Shown: piece after piece, positions 1 to 9,333 of the stretch
Position numbering within the stretch: position 1 is the stretch's first letter
How the letters are laid out: every line of letters starts with the position of its first letter
Assembly: GCA_003167495.1 (NCBI GenBank)
Contig: PMSX01000282.1
Span: 1 to 57,485 of the forward strand
Reading direction: 5' to 3'
DNA from: Bryobacterales bacterium
GTDB taxonomy: Bacteria; Acidobacteriota; Terriglobia; Bryobacterales; Bryobacteraceae
DNA: 57,485 nt
Made by a program: the position numbers and the translations under genes
The notes under the pieces: generated by a model
What the model was told of the DNA's origin: nothing
The model's database searches: none
The model's input: the letters and a program-made list of their open reading frames with translations, nothing else

Positions 1-1
1 C

Positions 2-430
2 GAACAAAATCCGCAAGACGAAACCGAATGCATTCTTGTGCGCCGCATGATCGAATCGGAGTGGTTGCGCCGCCGCGCCATCCTCCTCCAAACAATCTGC
101 TATGCAGACGGCTTACTTCAAAACGAAAAACACTTCGCTCTCTACCTGCGCTACCAAAGTATGCACGAACGCGGCTTCTACAAAGCCCTCAACGAACTTC
201 AAAAGCTAAGAAACCAAAGGACGAAAGACCAAATTGGCTTCGTTTCGCAAAAACACGCCGAAGCCGCTGAAAACCGCGCCGCCGAAACGCATAACTTCAA
301 AAAACAGGAGTTCGAAATCAAAAAACAACGCGCCGCTGGGTTCGATCAGACGAAAAAGAGTGAAAGAGAGACCGCCGCACCGGCTCCGAACCCCGAAACC
401 ACCCCCGCAGGCGTCGAAATGGCTGCCTAA
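2..430 (+). CDS. C-terminal part of an unknown protein (5' end outside window)
   Basis: The reading frame is open from the first complete codon at base 2 and stops with TAA at 428-430, so this is the end of a longer gene that begins upstream. Residues read as a charged helical region with WLRRR, then RYQSMHERGFYKALNELQ. After that comes a Lys/Gln/Glu-rich tail and a Pro-rich end. This layout resembles the C-termini of a lineage-expanded family of unknown function common in acidobacteria and planctomycetes. In that family the N-terminus usually carries a Lys-Ser-Thr-Gly-Pro motif, but that part is not in the window, so the family call is from memory of its tail only. A GTG at 38 is in frame but is unlikely to be the start because the upstream codons are also open and in character. 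No function can be stated. Confidence 0.55.
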   Translation, partial: EQNPQDETECILVRRMIESEWLRRRAILLQTICYADGLLQNEKHFALYLRYQSMHERGFYKALNELQKLRNQRTKDQIGFVSQKHAEAAENRAAETHNFKKQEFEIKKQRAAGFDQTKKSERETAAPAPNPETTPAGVEMAA

Positions 431-561
431 ACAAGCTCGAACATCCAGCGCCGGTCACGACGAAAACCCAAAGTGTGCCATCTTTTTTTCGCCCTTCAAA
501 GCCATCCTCGTAGACTATTCGTACACTAAGAGAAAGGTCCCACCTATTAGAATGATTTGAA

Positions 562-1560
562 ATGGCAGAAACACTGAGCGCCTACACCGCCGACGTCGAA
601 CGCGCCACGGCAGAGCTGGCTCGGGTACGTGAAGAGATTGGAAAAGTGATTGTCGGCCAGACGGCTGTCATCGAAGGCGTCCTTATCTGCCTTGTGGCGG
701 GTGGGCACGTCCTCCTCGAGGGCGTGCCCGGGCTTGGCAAGACAACCCTTTTGCGCACGCTTTCGCGCGTGCTCGATCTGCACTATTCGCGCATACAGTT
801 TACACCCGATCTGATGCCGGGCGACATCGTCGGCAGCATGGTCATGGAGACTGACGAGCACGGGCACAAGAATCTGCGTTTTCAGCAGGGGCCTATTTTT
901 TCTAACCTTGTGCTGGCGGACGAAATCAATCGCGCTACGCCGAAGACGCAATCTGCCTTGCTTGAGGCAATGCAGGAGCGCACCGTGACTAGCGGCACCA
1001 CTAGTTACCAACTGGATGCGCCGTTTCTAGTGATGGCCACGCAGAACCCGATTGAGATGGAGGGTACCTATCCTCTGCCGGAAGCCCAGTTGGATAGATT
1101 TCTGATGAAGATTCTGGTCGAGTATCCATCGCGCGGAGATCTCAACCGGATTGTGGATGTCACTACGAAGAACGACGAAGTCAAGCTGCAAACCATAATG
1201 GGCGGGGCGCAGATTGCCGAACTGAAATCCATCTGCCGCCAGGTCGTGGTCGCTCCGCACGTGCAGGATTACGCGATTTCCGTCATCATGGCCACGCAGC
1301 CAGGAGTGCAGGGAGCCCCGGACATTACCAACCGCTACATTCGTTATGGCAGTTCACCCCGTGGCGCGCAAGCGCTCATCGAGTGCGGTCGCGTGCTTGC
1401 TCTCATGCGGGGACGTTTGCATTTGAGCACCGAAGATGTGGGCACCGTTGCGTCCGGCGTGCTTCGGCACCGCATCATATTGAACTTCGATGCGCATGCC
1501 GACGGCGAAACCACCGAAACGATTCTGAAAAAAATTCTGGCGGGTGTGGCGCCGGCTTAG
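562..1560 (+). CDS. MoxR-family AAA+ ATPase
   Basis: A 332-residue AAA+ chaperone-like ATPase of the MoxR type. The Walker A motif GVPGLGKT, Walker B LADEINRA followed by TPKTQ, and the sensor-1 stretch ATQNPIEMEGTYPLPEAQLD are all intact, so ATP hydrolysis is expected. The length is usual for the family. MoxR proteins act with vWA-domain partners, remodelling or activating target proteins by metal- or cofactor-dependent steps. It is the first gene of a tight four-gene operon: DUF58, a BatA-like protein and a large vWA protein follow with gaps of 9 and 6 bp and then a 4-bp overlap. That context supports a shared complex at the cytoplasmic membrane. The client is not visible from sequence. Confidence 0.93.
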   Translation: MAETLSAYTADVERATAELARVREEIGKVIVGQTAVIEGVLICLVAGGHVLLEGVPGLGKTTLLRTLSRVLDLHYSRIQFTPDLMPGDIVGSMVMETDEHGHKNLRFQQGPIFSNLVLADEINRATPKTQSALLEAMQERTVTSGTTSYQLDAPFLVMATQNPIEMEGTYPLPEAQLDRFLMKILVEYPSRGDLNRIVDVTTKNDEVKLQTIMGGAQIAELKSICRQVVVAPHVQDYAISVIMATQPGVQGAPDITNRYIRYGSSPRGAQALIECGRVLALMRGRLHLSTEDVGTVASGVLRHRIILNFDAHADGETTETILKKILAGVAPA

Positions 1561-1569
1561 TGGTTCTTT

Positions 1570-2460
1570 ATGGCTGAGCCTCTTGTTGACCGTGGCTTTC
1601 TCGAGCGTCTCGAAAGGCTCACACTGCATTGGCAGAAATCGTTCAACGGCTTGGTGGGCGGGCATAACGTCTCGCGTTTTGCGGGACCAGGGCAAGAGTT
1701 TCTCGACCATCGGAATTTCCATCAGGGCGACGATCTCCGGGCAGTCAACTGGCGCGCCTTCATGCGCTTTGAAAAGCTGTTTCTCAAGATGTTTCAAGTG
1801 GAACCGCGCGTGCCGGTGCGCATGCTTGTTGACGTAAGCGCGTCTATGATCGCCGGCCACGCGCCCAAACAGATGAACAAATTCGATTACGCCCGGAAAC
1901 TTGCCGCTGCGCTTGTTTATATAGGATTAGTGCGGCTCGATTCTATTTTGCTGCAGCCCTTTTCCGCGCGCTTGCTTGATCCGTTTATGGCCAGTGGCGG
2001 TCGGCACCGATTTCAGCCTGCCGAGATTTTTTTGCGCGGCTTGACGCCCCATGGAAAGACGAACTATCTCGAGACCGCGCGGCAATTCTTGAGCGAGTAT
2101 CCGCAACGGGGCTTGGTGATTTTTATTTCAGACTTTTTGGATGACGGCGATTGTTTCCGGCCCCTGCAATACTTAGCCGATTTCGGCCATGAACTGTTAT
2201 TCATTCAGCTTTGGGGAGAAGAAGACCGCACGCCCACGGGACAGGGCGAAATGGAATTGAGCGATGCGGAATCGGGCGCTCAGCTGAAGATCGCCCTCGA
2301 TGAAGCGGCACGCCAGTCTTACACTCAGGCGTTTGACGAACATGCCGCGAATTTACGCAAGCTGGCCATGCGTAACGGCGGCCGCTATGCGGGTTTTTCA
2401 ACAGCCGTTCCGCTCGAAGATGCCATGTTCGGTCCGTTGATGATGGTACAGGGCAACTAA
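1570..2460 (+). CDS. DUF58 domain-containing protein (vWA-like)
   Basis: A 296-residue protein with the DUF58 signature: GDDLRAVNWRAF near residue 55-70 followed by KLFLKMFQVEPRVP, and then a vWA-like segment starting LVDVSASM with an intact metal-ion-dependent adhesion pattern (DVSAS). DUF58 proteins almost always follow a MoxR gene and are thought to bridge the ATPase to its membrane-bound vWA partners. No membrane segment is obvious here, so it is probably cytoplasmic. It starts 9 bp after the MoxR stop, which fits translational coupling. The molecular role is inferred from the conserved neighbourhood, not from a known reaction. Confidence 0.9.
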   Translation: MAEPLVDRGFLERLERLTLHWQKSFNGLVGGHNVSRFAGPGQEFLDHRNFHQGDDLRAVNWRAFMRFEKLFLKMFQVEPRVPVRMLVDVSASMIAGHAPKQMNKFDYARKLAAALVYIGLVRLDSILLQPFSARLLDPFMASGGRHRFQPAEIFLRGLTPHGKTNYLETARQFLSEYPQRGLVIFISDFLDDGDCFRPLQYLADFGHELLFIQLWGEEDRTPTGQGEMELSDAESGAQLKIALDEAARQSYTQAFDEHAANLRKLAMRNGGRYAGFSTAVPLEDAMFGPLMMVQGN

Positions 2461-2466
2461 ACAGCG

Positions 2467-4380
2467 ATGTTTTTTCTGAATCTGACCATGGGCGAGTTTT
2501 TCACGCTGCTGAGCGTGGTCGGCGGATTAGTCACTGCTCTTTATCTCCTCGATAAAAGCAAACGCAAGAAGGTTGTTTCGACTTTGCGATTTTGGACCCC
2601 CGCGTCCTCCGCCGAGGAACTGCAAAGCCGGCGGCGGATGCGCGAGCCCTGGTCTCTTGTTCTTCAATTGATGGGGTTGTTGCTGCTGCTGCTGGCGATT
2701 GCGCAGCTGCAGTGGGGTAGCAAGCGCTGGCGTGGCAGAGACCACGTGCTGCTGCTGGACACGTCGGCATGGTCTGCCGGACGGACCGCGGACGGAACCG
2801 TTCTTGACGAAGAGAAGCGTCTTGCTTTCGACTACGTTGCGCGATTACCGGGCAATGATCGTGTGATGGTCGTGCGCGTCGACGGTTTGGCCACGCCGGT
2901 GACTCCGTTCACAAATAACCGCAGCCAAGCGCGCGCGGCAATTGCCGGATCCGTTTCGCAGGCTTCGGCGCTGAATGTCGAACAGGCATTGGCATTTGCC
3001 GCGCAAGCGCGGAACTGGGCAGAAGGAATGCCGGGCGAGATTGTTTATACCGGAGTGCGCATGACTTCGGGCGAGAGCATCGATGCGCCAGTTCCCGCGA
3101 ATTTGAGAATCTTAAACCCCGCTTTCAATCGCGAGCATGTGGGTATCCGGCGTCTGGCGGCCAAGCGCGATCTGCAGGAATCAAATGCCTGGGATGCGAC
3201 CGTTACCCTCAAGAACTTTGGAACGCAAACGCATGCCGTCAGGCTTGAGACGCGCTATGCCGGTACGCAATTTGCGCCTCGTTTCATACAACTGGCGCCG
3301 AGCCAGGAGACGGCCGCTGAATACAGCTTTATCACGGCCACGGCAGGCGATCTGGTTTCGCGCATCACTCCTGCCGACGTAATGCCAACCGACCAGGAAG
3401 CCCATTTGCGCCTTCCACCGAGCGGTCCACTGCAGGTTACCGTTTACAGCGCGCGTCCACAGGAGTTGCGGCCATTGTTGGAGGCGAACCACCGTCTAGT
3501 CGCACACTTTTTCGATCCGGCGCACTATCCAGCCGCCCAACAGGGACAAGTGGTTCTACTGGACGGTTTCACGCCTCAAGTGCGTCCCACGTTACCGAGC
3601 CTGTGGATCAATCCGCCGCGCACGGGCTCGCCCATAGCGGTCAAGGGTATCGATTACGATGCGGTAATCAAAACCTGGCATAACGAAACGGTGCTGGGTG
3701 CCGGGCTGCACGCCAAAGAAACGCATATCGTCAATGCCGAAATTTTCGAAACCTATGAAGGCGATATCCCGGTGGCGAGCACGGCGGGAGGACCGATTGT
3801 GATCGCGCGCGATGGCGGCCCCGATCATCCTCGATTTGGCCTGATCGGCTTCGACCCTTTGCAGGGGCCACTGAAGTTTCAAGTCACGACGCCAATTCTG
3901 TTCGCGAATTTTCTCCGCTGGCTCTCCCCGGAGTCGTTTCGCACTTTGGATTTGAGTGCGCAAAGTGTGGGAACGGCAACCGTTGTACTCGATCCCAAAG
4001 AACGCACCGATCACATGCGCGTGGTGAACGACAGTGGACTGGCGCTGCCCTTTACGGTGCGCGGAGGAACGTTGCAGCTTTTTACAGCTGAACCCACTGT
4101 GGTGCATGTCTATTCGCCCGCTAGGGAGCGGATTCTTTCGCTTACATTACCGGAGGTGGGTGAAGTGCCGTGGAAGGTACCGCCTGCTGCTGCGGAGGGC
4201 CTGCCGCGCCGTTCCCGGCTGCCGACTGACCCGGTGGATCTTTGGAAGTGGCTGGCGCTGGCGGGTCTTGGATGTCTATCGGCCGAGTGGTATCTGTTTG
4301 GACGGCAACACCGGGCCAAGCGGCTTGTGGTGAATCAGAAGGCCACAACGCAGCGCGAGCCGGAGATGGCGGCGAAATGA
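2467..4380 (+). CDS. BatA-like membrane protein with degenerate vWA domain
   Basis: A 637-residue protein with the typical BatA N-terminus: a first membrane segment (about residues 8-27), a basic loop, a second segment (about 63-82, rich in Leu), then an extracytoplasmic domain. The vWA-like start reads LLLDTSAWSA, so the DxSxS metal site is only partly kept (a Trp replaces a small residue). A further hydrophobic segment lies near the C-terminus (about 593-612) and a short basic tail follows. Such proteins are the membrane partners of MoxR/DUF58 in acidobacteria and Bacteroidetes ('aerotolerance' loci). The 3' end overlaps the next gene by 4 bp (ATGA), indicating coupled translation. The altered metal site suggests a structural rather than ligand-binding vWA fold. 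Confidence 0.82.
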   Translation: MFFLNLTMGEFFTLLSVVGGLVTALYLLDKSKRKKVVSTLRFWTPASSAEELQSRRRMREPWSLVLQLMGLLLLLLAIAQLQWGSKRWRGRDHVLLLDTSAWSAGRTADGTVLDEEKRLAFDYVARLPGNDRVMVVRVDGLATPVTPFTNNRSQARAAIAGSVSQASALNVEQALAFAAQARNWAEGMPGEIVYTGVRMTSGESIDAPVPANLRILNPAFNREHVGIRRLAAKRDLQESNAWDATVTLKNFGTQTHAVRLETRYAGTQFAPRFIQLAPSQETAAEYSFITATAGDLVSRITPADVMPTDQEAHLRLPPSGPLQVTVYSARPQELRPLLEANHRLVAHFFDPAHYPAAQQGQVVLLDGFTPQVRPTLPSLWINPPRTGSPIAVKGIDYDAVIKTWHNETVLGAGLHAKETHIVNAEIFETYEGDIPVASTAGGPIVIARDGGPDHPRFGLIGFDPLQGPLKFQVTTPILFANFLRWLSPESFRTLDLSAQSVGTATVVLDPKERTDHMRVVNDSGLALPFTVRGGTLQLFTAEPTVVHVYSPARERILSLTLPEVGEVPWKVPPAAAEGLPRRSRLPTDPVDLWKWLALAGLGCLSAEWYLFGRQHRAKRLVVNQKATTQREPEMAAK

Positions 4381-6869
4381 CCTTTGTGCATCCATGGTGG
4401 TTAGTGTTGCTCCTCGCGCTCGTTGCTTGGGTAGCTTTCAGCTGGCGGCGAACGGCGCGACGCTTGCCTTTTCTGCTGAAGGCCGGCAGCTTTGCGGCAG
4501 CGCTGATTGCCTTTGCCGAACCCACGCTAATGTTGCCGCGAACCAAGGTCGGCGCAGTGGTGCTGGTTGATACCTCGGCCAGCATCACGCCAGCCGATTT
4601 GAAACGAGCCTCGGCGTTGGTCGAGAAAATTGAATTCGAACGCGGCGGCAATTGGATGAAAGTGGTCCCGTTCGCGGCAAAGCCTCGTTTGCTCGCGGCG
4701 GATGAGGTCTTGAAGGGAGTCCACTTGGCATCCAGTGCTTCGCCAGCGGCAGATTCGACAAACATCGAAGCCGCTCTGGCAGGCAGTATGGCGGCGGTTC
4801 CAGCCGGGTACCTTCCGCGGCTGGTGTTGATTAGCGACGGCAACGAAAACGAAGGCAGCTCGGCGCGCGCTATTGCACAGATGCGGCGTTTGCAGGTTCC
4901 GGTTGATACGATCGCCATTGATGGCCGGCCTTCAACCGATTTGCGCTTGGACTCGGTTTCAATTCCGCAAGTCGCGTATGCCGGCGAACAGGTTCCTCTT
5001 GATCTAACGATTCAATCTCCCGCGGCTGCGCGCGCCACCGTAGACGTTGCGGTCGAGGGTAGGCCGCTTGGTTCTAACCAAGTGCAGTTGGAAGCCGGTG
5101 TTAATACGCTGCGCGTTCACGCGCGCCTGAATACTACAGGCGCTTCTTCGATTTCGGGGCGTATTCGTACTAAGGAATTTGGCGATTTGCCTTTTGAGCA
5201 GGCCATTGCCATGCGGCGCGCCAAGGTGCTCTACCTTTCGCAAGATCCGCCCGGCAGCGATCTTAATTTGCTGCGAGTGTTTGAGGAGAGCGCCTTTGAG
5301 GTGACCCGCGACGCATCTTTCTTAGATCGCGATCTGGCCGGTATTCAGCTTGTGGTGCTCAATAATCTCGACCTGAACGATTTGAGCGCTGCCCGGAAAA
5401 CCCGGCTGGATGCTTACGTGCGCAACGGCGGCGGACTGCTGCTTATTGGCGGCGAGCGGCAGGTTTACAAACCCGAGAAGGGCATGGATGCGCTGGATCG
5501 CGCCTTGCCCGCGCAACTCGCACCGCCAAAGTCGCCCGAAGGGACGAGCGTGGTTCTCATTATCGATAAATCTTCCTCTATGGAAGGCCGGAAGATTGAG
5601 TTGGCGCGGCTCTCGGCCATCGGTGTGGTTGAACATCTGCGGCCTTTGGATAATATCGGCGTTCTGATTTTCGATAATTCGTTTCAATGGGCTGTCCCCA
5701 TGCGGCGGGCGGAGGATAAATCGCTTATCAAGCGGCTGATTTCCGGAATTACGCCGGACGGAGGTACCCAGATCGCGCCGGCGCTAGCGGAAGCTTATCG
5801 GAAGGTGTTGCCATCCAAAGGCGTGTTCAAGCACATTGTCTTGTTGACGGATGGTATCTCCGAAGAAGGCGACAGCATGGAGCTTGCCAAGAAGGCGGCG
5901 GACAACCAAGTTACTATCTCGACGGTCGGATTAGGGCAGGATGTCAACCGGGCTTATCTTGAGAAAGTCGCGGCAACTTCCAATGGGCGAAGTTACTTCC
6001 TGAACGAGCCGCAAGGGCTTGAACAGATTCTATTGAAGGACGTGAAAGATTATACCGGTGGCACGGCGGTCGAGGCAGTGCTTTCGCCCATTGTGGAGAA
6101 AAAAGCGGAGGTACTGGACGGTGTTGGCATGGAGCAGGCGCCTGCCTTGAAGGGATATGCGCGTTTTGCCGCCAAGGATGGCGCCGAAACGATTCTCGGC
6201 ATCGATACAGTCAAGCGAGATCCTTTGTACGTGCGCTGGCAATATGGGTTAGGCCGCTCGGCGGTATTTGCTTCAGACGCTAAGAGCCGCTGGGCGGCCG
6301 ACTGGATGAACTGGCCCGGCTTCGACAAGTTCTGGACCAATGTGTCGCGCGACCTTCTGACGCATGCTGATCCTAGTGAAGCCAGCGCCCAGTTTGACGG
6401 TGCAAACGGGGACATCGATGTGACCTATCGGCTATCCGACGAGATGACTGATCCGGGCAGTGCCCCCGCAATCTACGTATTGGGACCCAATAAGTTTGAA
6501 AAGGAGATTCCCGTAAAGAGGGTGGCCGCGCGTTTGTATAGTGGCCGTTTACATGTGGGCGGCGTGCATGGCTTGTTTCGGATCAGACCGTTGAAAGATT
6601 CGCCTGCATTTCCAGAGGTCGGACTTTATCGCCAGCGGGAGGAGTTGCAGGATTATGGATCCAACAGGACGTTGCTCGCGCAAATTGCAAACCTGACGGG
6701 CGGGCGTGTGGATCCTCCAGTTGACAGCATTTTTGACGCGCGCGGCAGGGCCGTATCTACCGTGTGGCAGCTTTGGCCGGCCTTGCTAGGCTTGGCGATT
6801 GCGTTGAATGTAGGCGAACTGGTGGCGCGTAAGTGGGGCGGCCTAATGGCAAACTTTAAAGCGAGCTAG
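4377..6869 (+). CDS. Membrane protein with two vWA segments and glutamine-amidotransferase-like fold
   Basis: An 830-residue protein. I chose the ATG at 4377, which overlaps the upstream stop as ATGA; an in-frame start at 4242 would lie far inside the preceding gene. The N-terminus starts MTFVHPWWLVLLLALVAW, a membrane anchor, and a second hydrophobic segment follows. The first vWA-like stretch contains VVLVDTSASI (about residue 60). A region with YVRNGGGLLLIGG resembles the class I amidotransferase-like domain found in these proteins. A second vWA with LIIDKSSSMEGRKIEL carries a complete DxSxS site. A last membrane helix sits near the C-terminus. It closes the MoxR operon and is probably the main extracytoplasmic effector. 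Function is inferred from context. Confidence 0.85.
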   Translation: MTFVHPWWLVLLLALVAWVAFSWRRTARRLPFLLKAGSFAAALIAFAEPTLMLPRTKVGAVVLVDTSASITPADLKRASALVEKIEFERGGNWMKVVPFAAKPRLLAADEVLKGVHLASSASPAADSTNIEAALAGSMAAVPAGYLPRLVLISDGNENEGSSARAIAQMRRLQVPVDTIAIDGRPSTDLRLDSVSIPQVAYAGEQVPLDLTIQSPAAARATVDVAVEGRPLGSNQVQLEAGVNTLRVHARLNTTGASSISGRIRTKEFGDLPFEQAIAMRRAKVLYLSQDPPGSDLNLLRVFEESAFEVTRDASFLDRDLAGIQLVVLNNLDLNDLSAARKTRLDAYVRNGGGLLLIGGERQVYKPEKGMDALDRALPAQLAPPKSPEGTSVVLIIDKSSSMEGRKIELARLSAIGVVEHLRPLDNIGVLIFDNSFQWAVPMRRAEDKSLIKRLISGITPDGGTQIAPALAEAYRKVLPSKGVFKHIVLLTDGISEEGDSMELAKKAADNQVTISTVGLGQDVNRAYLEKVAATSNGRSYFLNEPQGLEQILLKDVKDYTGGTAVEAVLSPIVEKKAEVLDGVGMEQAPALKGYARFAAKDGAETILGIDTVKRDPLYVRWQYGLGRSAVFASDAKSRWAADWMNWPGFDKFWTNVSRDLLTHADPSEASAQFDGANGDIDVTYRLSDEMTDPGSAPAIYVLGPNKFEKEIPVKRVAARLYSGRLHVGGVHGLFRIRPLKDSPAFPEVGLYRQREELQDYGSNRTLLAQIANLTGGRVDPPVDSIFDARGRAVSTVWQLWPALLGLAIALNVGELVARKWGGLMANFKAS

Positions 6870-6871
6870 CA

Positions 6872-6909
6872 GGTCCCAACAAAGGGGTCAGGTCCCAACA
6901 AAGGGGTCA
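6872..6909. repeat. Two perfect tandem copies of a 19-bp unit
   Basis: The 19-mer beginning GGTCCCAAC and ending GGGGTCA occurs twice back to back (6872-6890 and 6891-6909), directly after the stop codon of the vWA gene. The second copy runs into the palindromes that follow. Sequences with GGGGTCAGACACC-like cores are common in dispersed palindromic repeats linked to REP-associated transposases. I infer that kinship; no transposase is in the window. Confidence 0.75.
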
Positions 6910-6956
6910 GACACCTTTTCAAAAGGGAACAAAAGGTGTCTGCCCGGTCAGACACC
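6908..6956. terminator. Nested palindromes between convergent genes
   Basis: CAGACACCTTTT (6908-6919) pairs perfectly with AAAAGGTGTCTG (6931-6942) around an 11-nt loop. GGTGTCTG (6935-6942) can alternatively pair with CAGACACC (6949-6956) around a 6-nt loop, so the two hairpins exclude each other. The element fills the space between two convergent genes and ends 2 bp before the rlmD-like stop codon, so it may end transcription from both sides. There is no U-run after either hairpin, so intrinsic termination is only a possibility; a REP-like mobile repeat is an equally good reading. Confidence 0.5.
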
Positions 6957-6957
6957 A

Positions 6958-8181
6958 TTAATTTCCAAAGGACAAGCGAACGACGGTTTCGAAGTGATAA
7001 GTTTGCGGAAACAGATCGACTAAGGACAAACGCGAGATTTTGTAGCCGCCCGCCAGTAACGTTTTCAGATCGCGAGCGAGGGTAGCGGGATCGCAACTTA
7101 CTAGCGTGAGGAGCTTCGGTTTCAGCCGCAACAGTTCAGCGGCGGCTTCTTTGCCAAGACCCGCGCGCGGCGGGTCGGCCACCATCCATGCCGGAGCAGT
7201 TCGTAGTTCACGCAGGAATTCTTCGGCGGGAGCCCGCTGTGCGCTGACGTTAATCAGTTTTGCGGTTGCTGCGTTGAATTCCAGATCGCGAAAAGCCGTA
7301 GCCCCGCGCTCTACAGCCTGGACTCGCTGAAAGCGTTTCGCCACAGGCAGCGTGAACAAGCCAACCCCCGCGTAGAGATCAATTGCATCCTCGCCGCTTT
7401 CATCGCCCAAGACTTCGTTCACCAGCGCGTTAATCAGAAAACGGTTGGTTTGAAAGAACGATCCTCCGCTGATGCGAAAGCGCTCGCCGGCGGCTTCATA
7501 TTCGATCGCCCCTGCTGCGATGGCAGGCACCAGTTCTTTCAGCCATGTAAAAAAGCGCGCCGCGACTGGACGGTTGGATTCCAGCACGTTCACCTGAATC
7601 TCCGTGCCGTTGGTGAAGAGTTCCAGCGAACGCAAGAAATCGGGCCACTCTTGTTTCTTGACAGCCGGGTTGATCTTGCCGATCGCTTCGTTCAAGAGAG
7701 GCGCTGAGATTTCGCAATGGCTCACACCTTGAATGGCATGCGACTCGGCCTTATAGAATCCGCAGGTCCCGGCTTTGAAATGCAGTTGCACCCGATTGCG
7801 ATAGGCCCAGGGCTCGCCGCTGATGGCCGCGATGTCTTCCGAATATTCCAGACCGGCGATGCGGCGCAGGGTTTCTCGCAGGATGCTCAATTTCTGGGTA
7901 AGTTGGAATGCGTAGCCCGTATGCTGCAGATGACATCCGCCGCACGCCATGAAATATTCGCAGCGCGGCTTGATCCTTTCAGCCGAGGCATGTAGAATCT
8001 CCACCTGCGTGCCCTTCAGCAAACCGGCCTTCATGCGCTGCGGCCGGAACGATATTTTCTCGCCAGGAAGCACGTACGGCATAAGCACAACCTGGCCGTC
8101 CAAGCGGCCTAGACCATCGCCGCCATAAACCAGTTTTTCGATTTCTATCTCAGCCGGAGAGTTTTCTTTTGTGGACGCCAT
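6958..8181 (-). CDS. 23S rRNA uracil-C5 methyltransferase, RlmD/TrmA family
   Basis: A 407-residue class I SAM-dependent RNA methyltransferase. It opens with a TRAM-like RNA-binding domain (about residues 11-65). Iron-sulfur ligands follow at C74, C80 and C83 (CEYFMACGGC), with a likely fourth Cys in the SHCEI segment. The SAM-binding motif is DLYAGVGLFTLP and the catalytic stretch is SCDPATLARDL, with the nucleophilic Cys preceding Asp-Pro. All features of RlmD/RlmCD-type enzymes, which methylate uracils in 23S rRNA, are intact. The exact target uridine (1939, 747 or a tRNA site) cannot be told from sequence alone. It is divergent from trpS with only 31 bp between the starts, so the promoters must overlap. 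Confidence 0.88.
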   Translation of the reverse strand: MASTKENSPAEIEIEKLVYGGDGLGRLDGQVVLMPYVLPGEKISFRPQRMKAGLLKGTQVEILHASAERIKPRCEYFMACGGCHLQHTGYAFQLTQKLSILRETLRRIAGLEYSEDIAAISGEPWAYRNRVQLHFKAGTCGFYKAESHAIQGVSHCEISAPLLNEAIGKINPAVKKQEWPDFLRSLELFTNGTEIQVNVLESNRPVAARFFTWLKELVPAIAAGAIEYEAAGERFRISGGSFFQTNRFLINALVNEVLGDESGEDAIDLYAGVGLFTLPVAKRFQRVQAVERGATAFRDLEFNAATAKLINVSAQRAPAEEFLRELRTAPAWMVADPPRAGLGKEAAAELLRLKPKLLTLVSCDPATLARDLKTLLAGGYKISRLSLVDLFPQTYHFETVVRLSFGN

Positions 8182-8212
8182 CCTTTAGGATAGAGATTCG
8201 CAACGAAAAGAA

Positions 8213-9187
8213 ATGAAGGCACGAGTATTGTCCGGTTTACAACCAAGCGGCCAGTTGCACATTGGCAACTATTTAGGCGCTGTTAAAAATTGGGCCGAGA
8301 TTCAAGGCGGATACGAAAGTATTTTCTGTATTGTCGACCTGCACGCCGTTACCGTGTATCAGGAGCCCAAGGAACTAGCGGCCAAGATTCGCGAAACCGC
8401 GGCACTTTTTCTAGCGGCTGGTATTGATCCAGAGCAATCTTCGGTGATCGTGCAATCGAGCGTGTCCGGGCACGCTGAATTGGCCTGGATGCTGACATGT
8501 GTGACACCGCTTGGCTGGCTGCAACGCATGACGCAGTTCAAAGCCAAGGCCGAAAAGCAAGAAACGATTGGCGACGGGCTGCTGCAATATCCGGTGCTGA
8601 TGGCGGCGGATATTTTGCTCTATCAAGCGGCTATTGTCCCGGTAGGCGAAGATCAATCGCAGCACTTGGAACTCACGCGCGATATCGCCCAGCGCTTCAA
8701 TTCGCTTTATGGCCAGACGTTTGTAGTACCCGCGACACATTTACCGATTGTGGGCGCGCGCATCATGGGCCTGGACGACCCAACGCAAAAGATGAGCAAA
8801 TCGGCCACGGGTTCCGGGCATGCAATTGCCTTGCTGGACGATCTAAAGACGATTCAGAAAAAGATTTTGCGCGCGACGACGGACTCGCAGCCCGCGGTGG
8901 ATGTCGAAACCATGGGGCCCGGTATCGCGAACCTGTTGACGATTGCGCAAGCTTGCGACAGTTCAGTCACGAAGGAAAGCGTGAACGGCATGCGCTACGG
9001 AGATTTCAAGAAGCGCGTGGCGGAAGCGGTAATCGCGCGGCTCGAGCCGATTCAAAAGCGCTATCGAGAAGTGACGGCCGATCCCGCTTATATTGATGGG
9101 ATTCTAACGCGCGGACGCGAACACGTGTTGCCGATAGCGGAGGATACAGTGCGCAAGGTAAAATCCGCGATGGGTTTATACGTTTAG
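8213..9187 (+). CDS. trpS: Tryptophan--tRNA ligase
   Basis: A 324-residue class I aminoacyl-tRNA synthetase that charges tRNA-Trp. The HIGH-type motif appears as SGQLHIGNYLGAV near the N-terminus and the KMSKS loop as QKMSKSATGSG near residue 195; both are intact. MLTCVTPLGWLQRMTQFK and the following D-I-L-L-Y-Q segment are typical of bacterial TrpRS. The length is normal. The start ATG at 8213 is supported by the conserved beginning (RVLSGLQPSG) directly after it. It stands alone on its strand and is divergent from the methyltransferase gene. Confidence 0.97.
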   Translation: MKARVLSGLQPSGQLHIGNYLGAVKNWAEIQGGYESIFCIVDLHAVTVYQEPKELAAKIRETAALFLAAGIDPEQSSVIVQSSVSGHAELAWMLTCVTPLGWLQRMTQFKAKAEKQETIGDGLLQYPVLMAADILLYQAAIVPVGEDQSQHLELTRDIAQRFNSLYGQTFVVPATHLPIVGARIMGLDDPTQKMSKSATGSGHAIALLDDLKTIQKKILRATTDSQPAVDVETMGPGIANLLTIAQACDSSVTKESVNGMRYGDFKKRVAEAVIARLEPIQKRYREVTADPAYIDGILTRGREHVLPIAEDTVRKVKSAMGLYV

Positions 9188-9222
9188 AACGTATGCGCGG
9201 CGACTGCCGTTTTTAGGTTGAA

Positions 9223-9318
9223 CTATATATAGGTCGGAACCAGCACCTCGCGCGTTACCTGGGGGGACGCCTCGCTGCGATCGACCGGTAAATGGCCGGT
9301 AATGGCTTCTTCGAGCAC
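9223..9318 (-). other. Possible 31-codon remnant downstream of the hydrolase gene
   Basis: After the TAG of the alpha/beta hydrolase gene the same frame stays open and gives a protein-like stretch (LEEAITGHLPVDRSEA, then VTREVLVPTYI) before a second TAG at 9223-9225. A GTG at 9316-9318 could start a 31-residue peptide, but no ribosome binding site is visible. It may be the tail of a lost gene. I do not recognise it. The rest of 9188-9333 holds nothing I can name. Confidence 0.2.
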
Positions 9319-9333
9319 ATACGTACACGGCGA

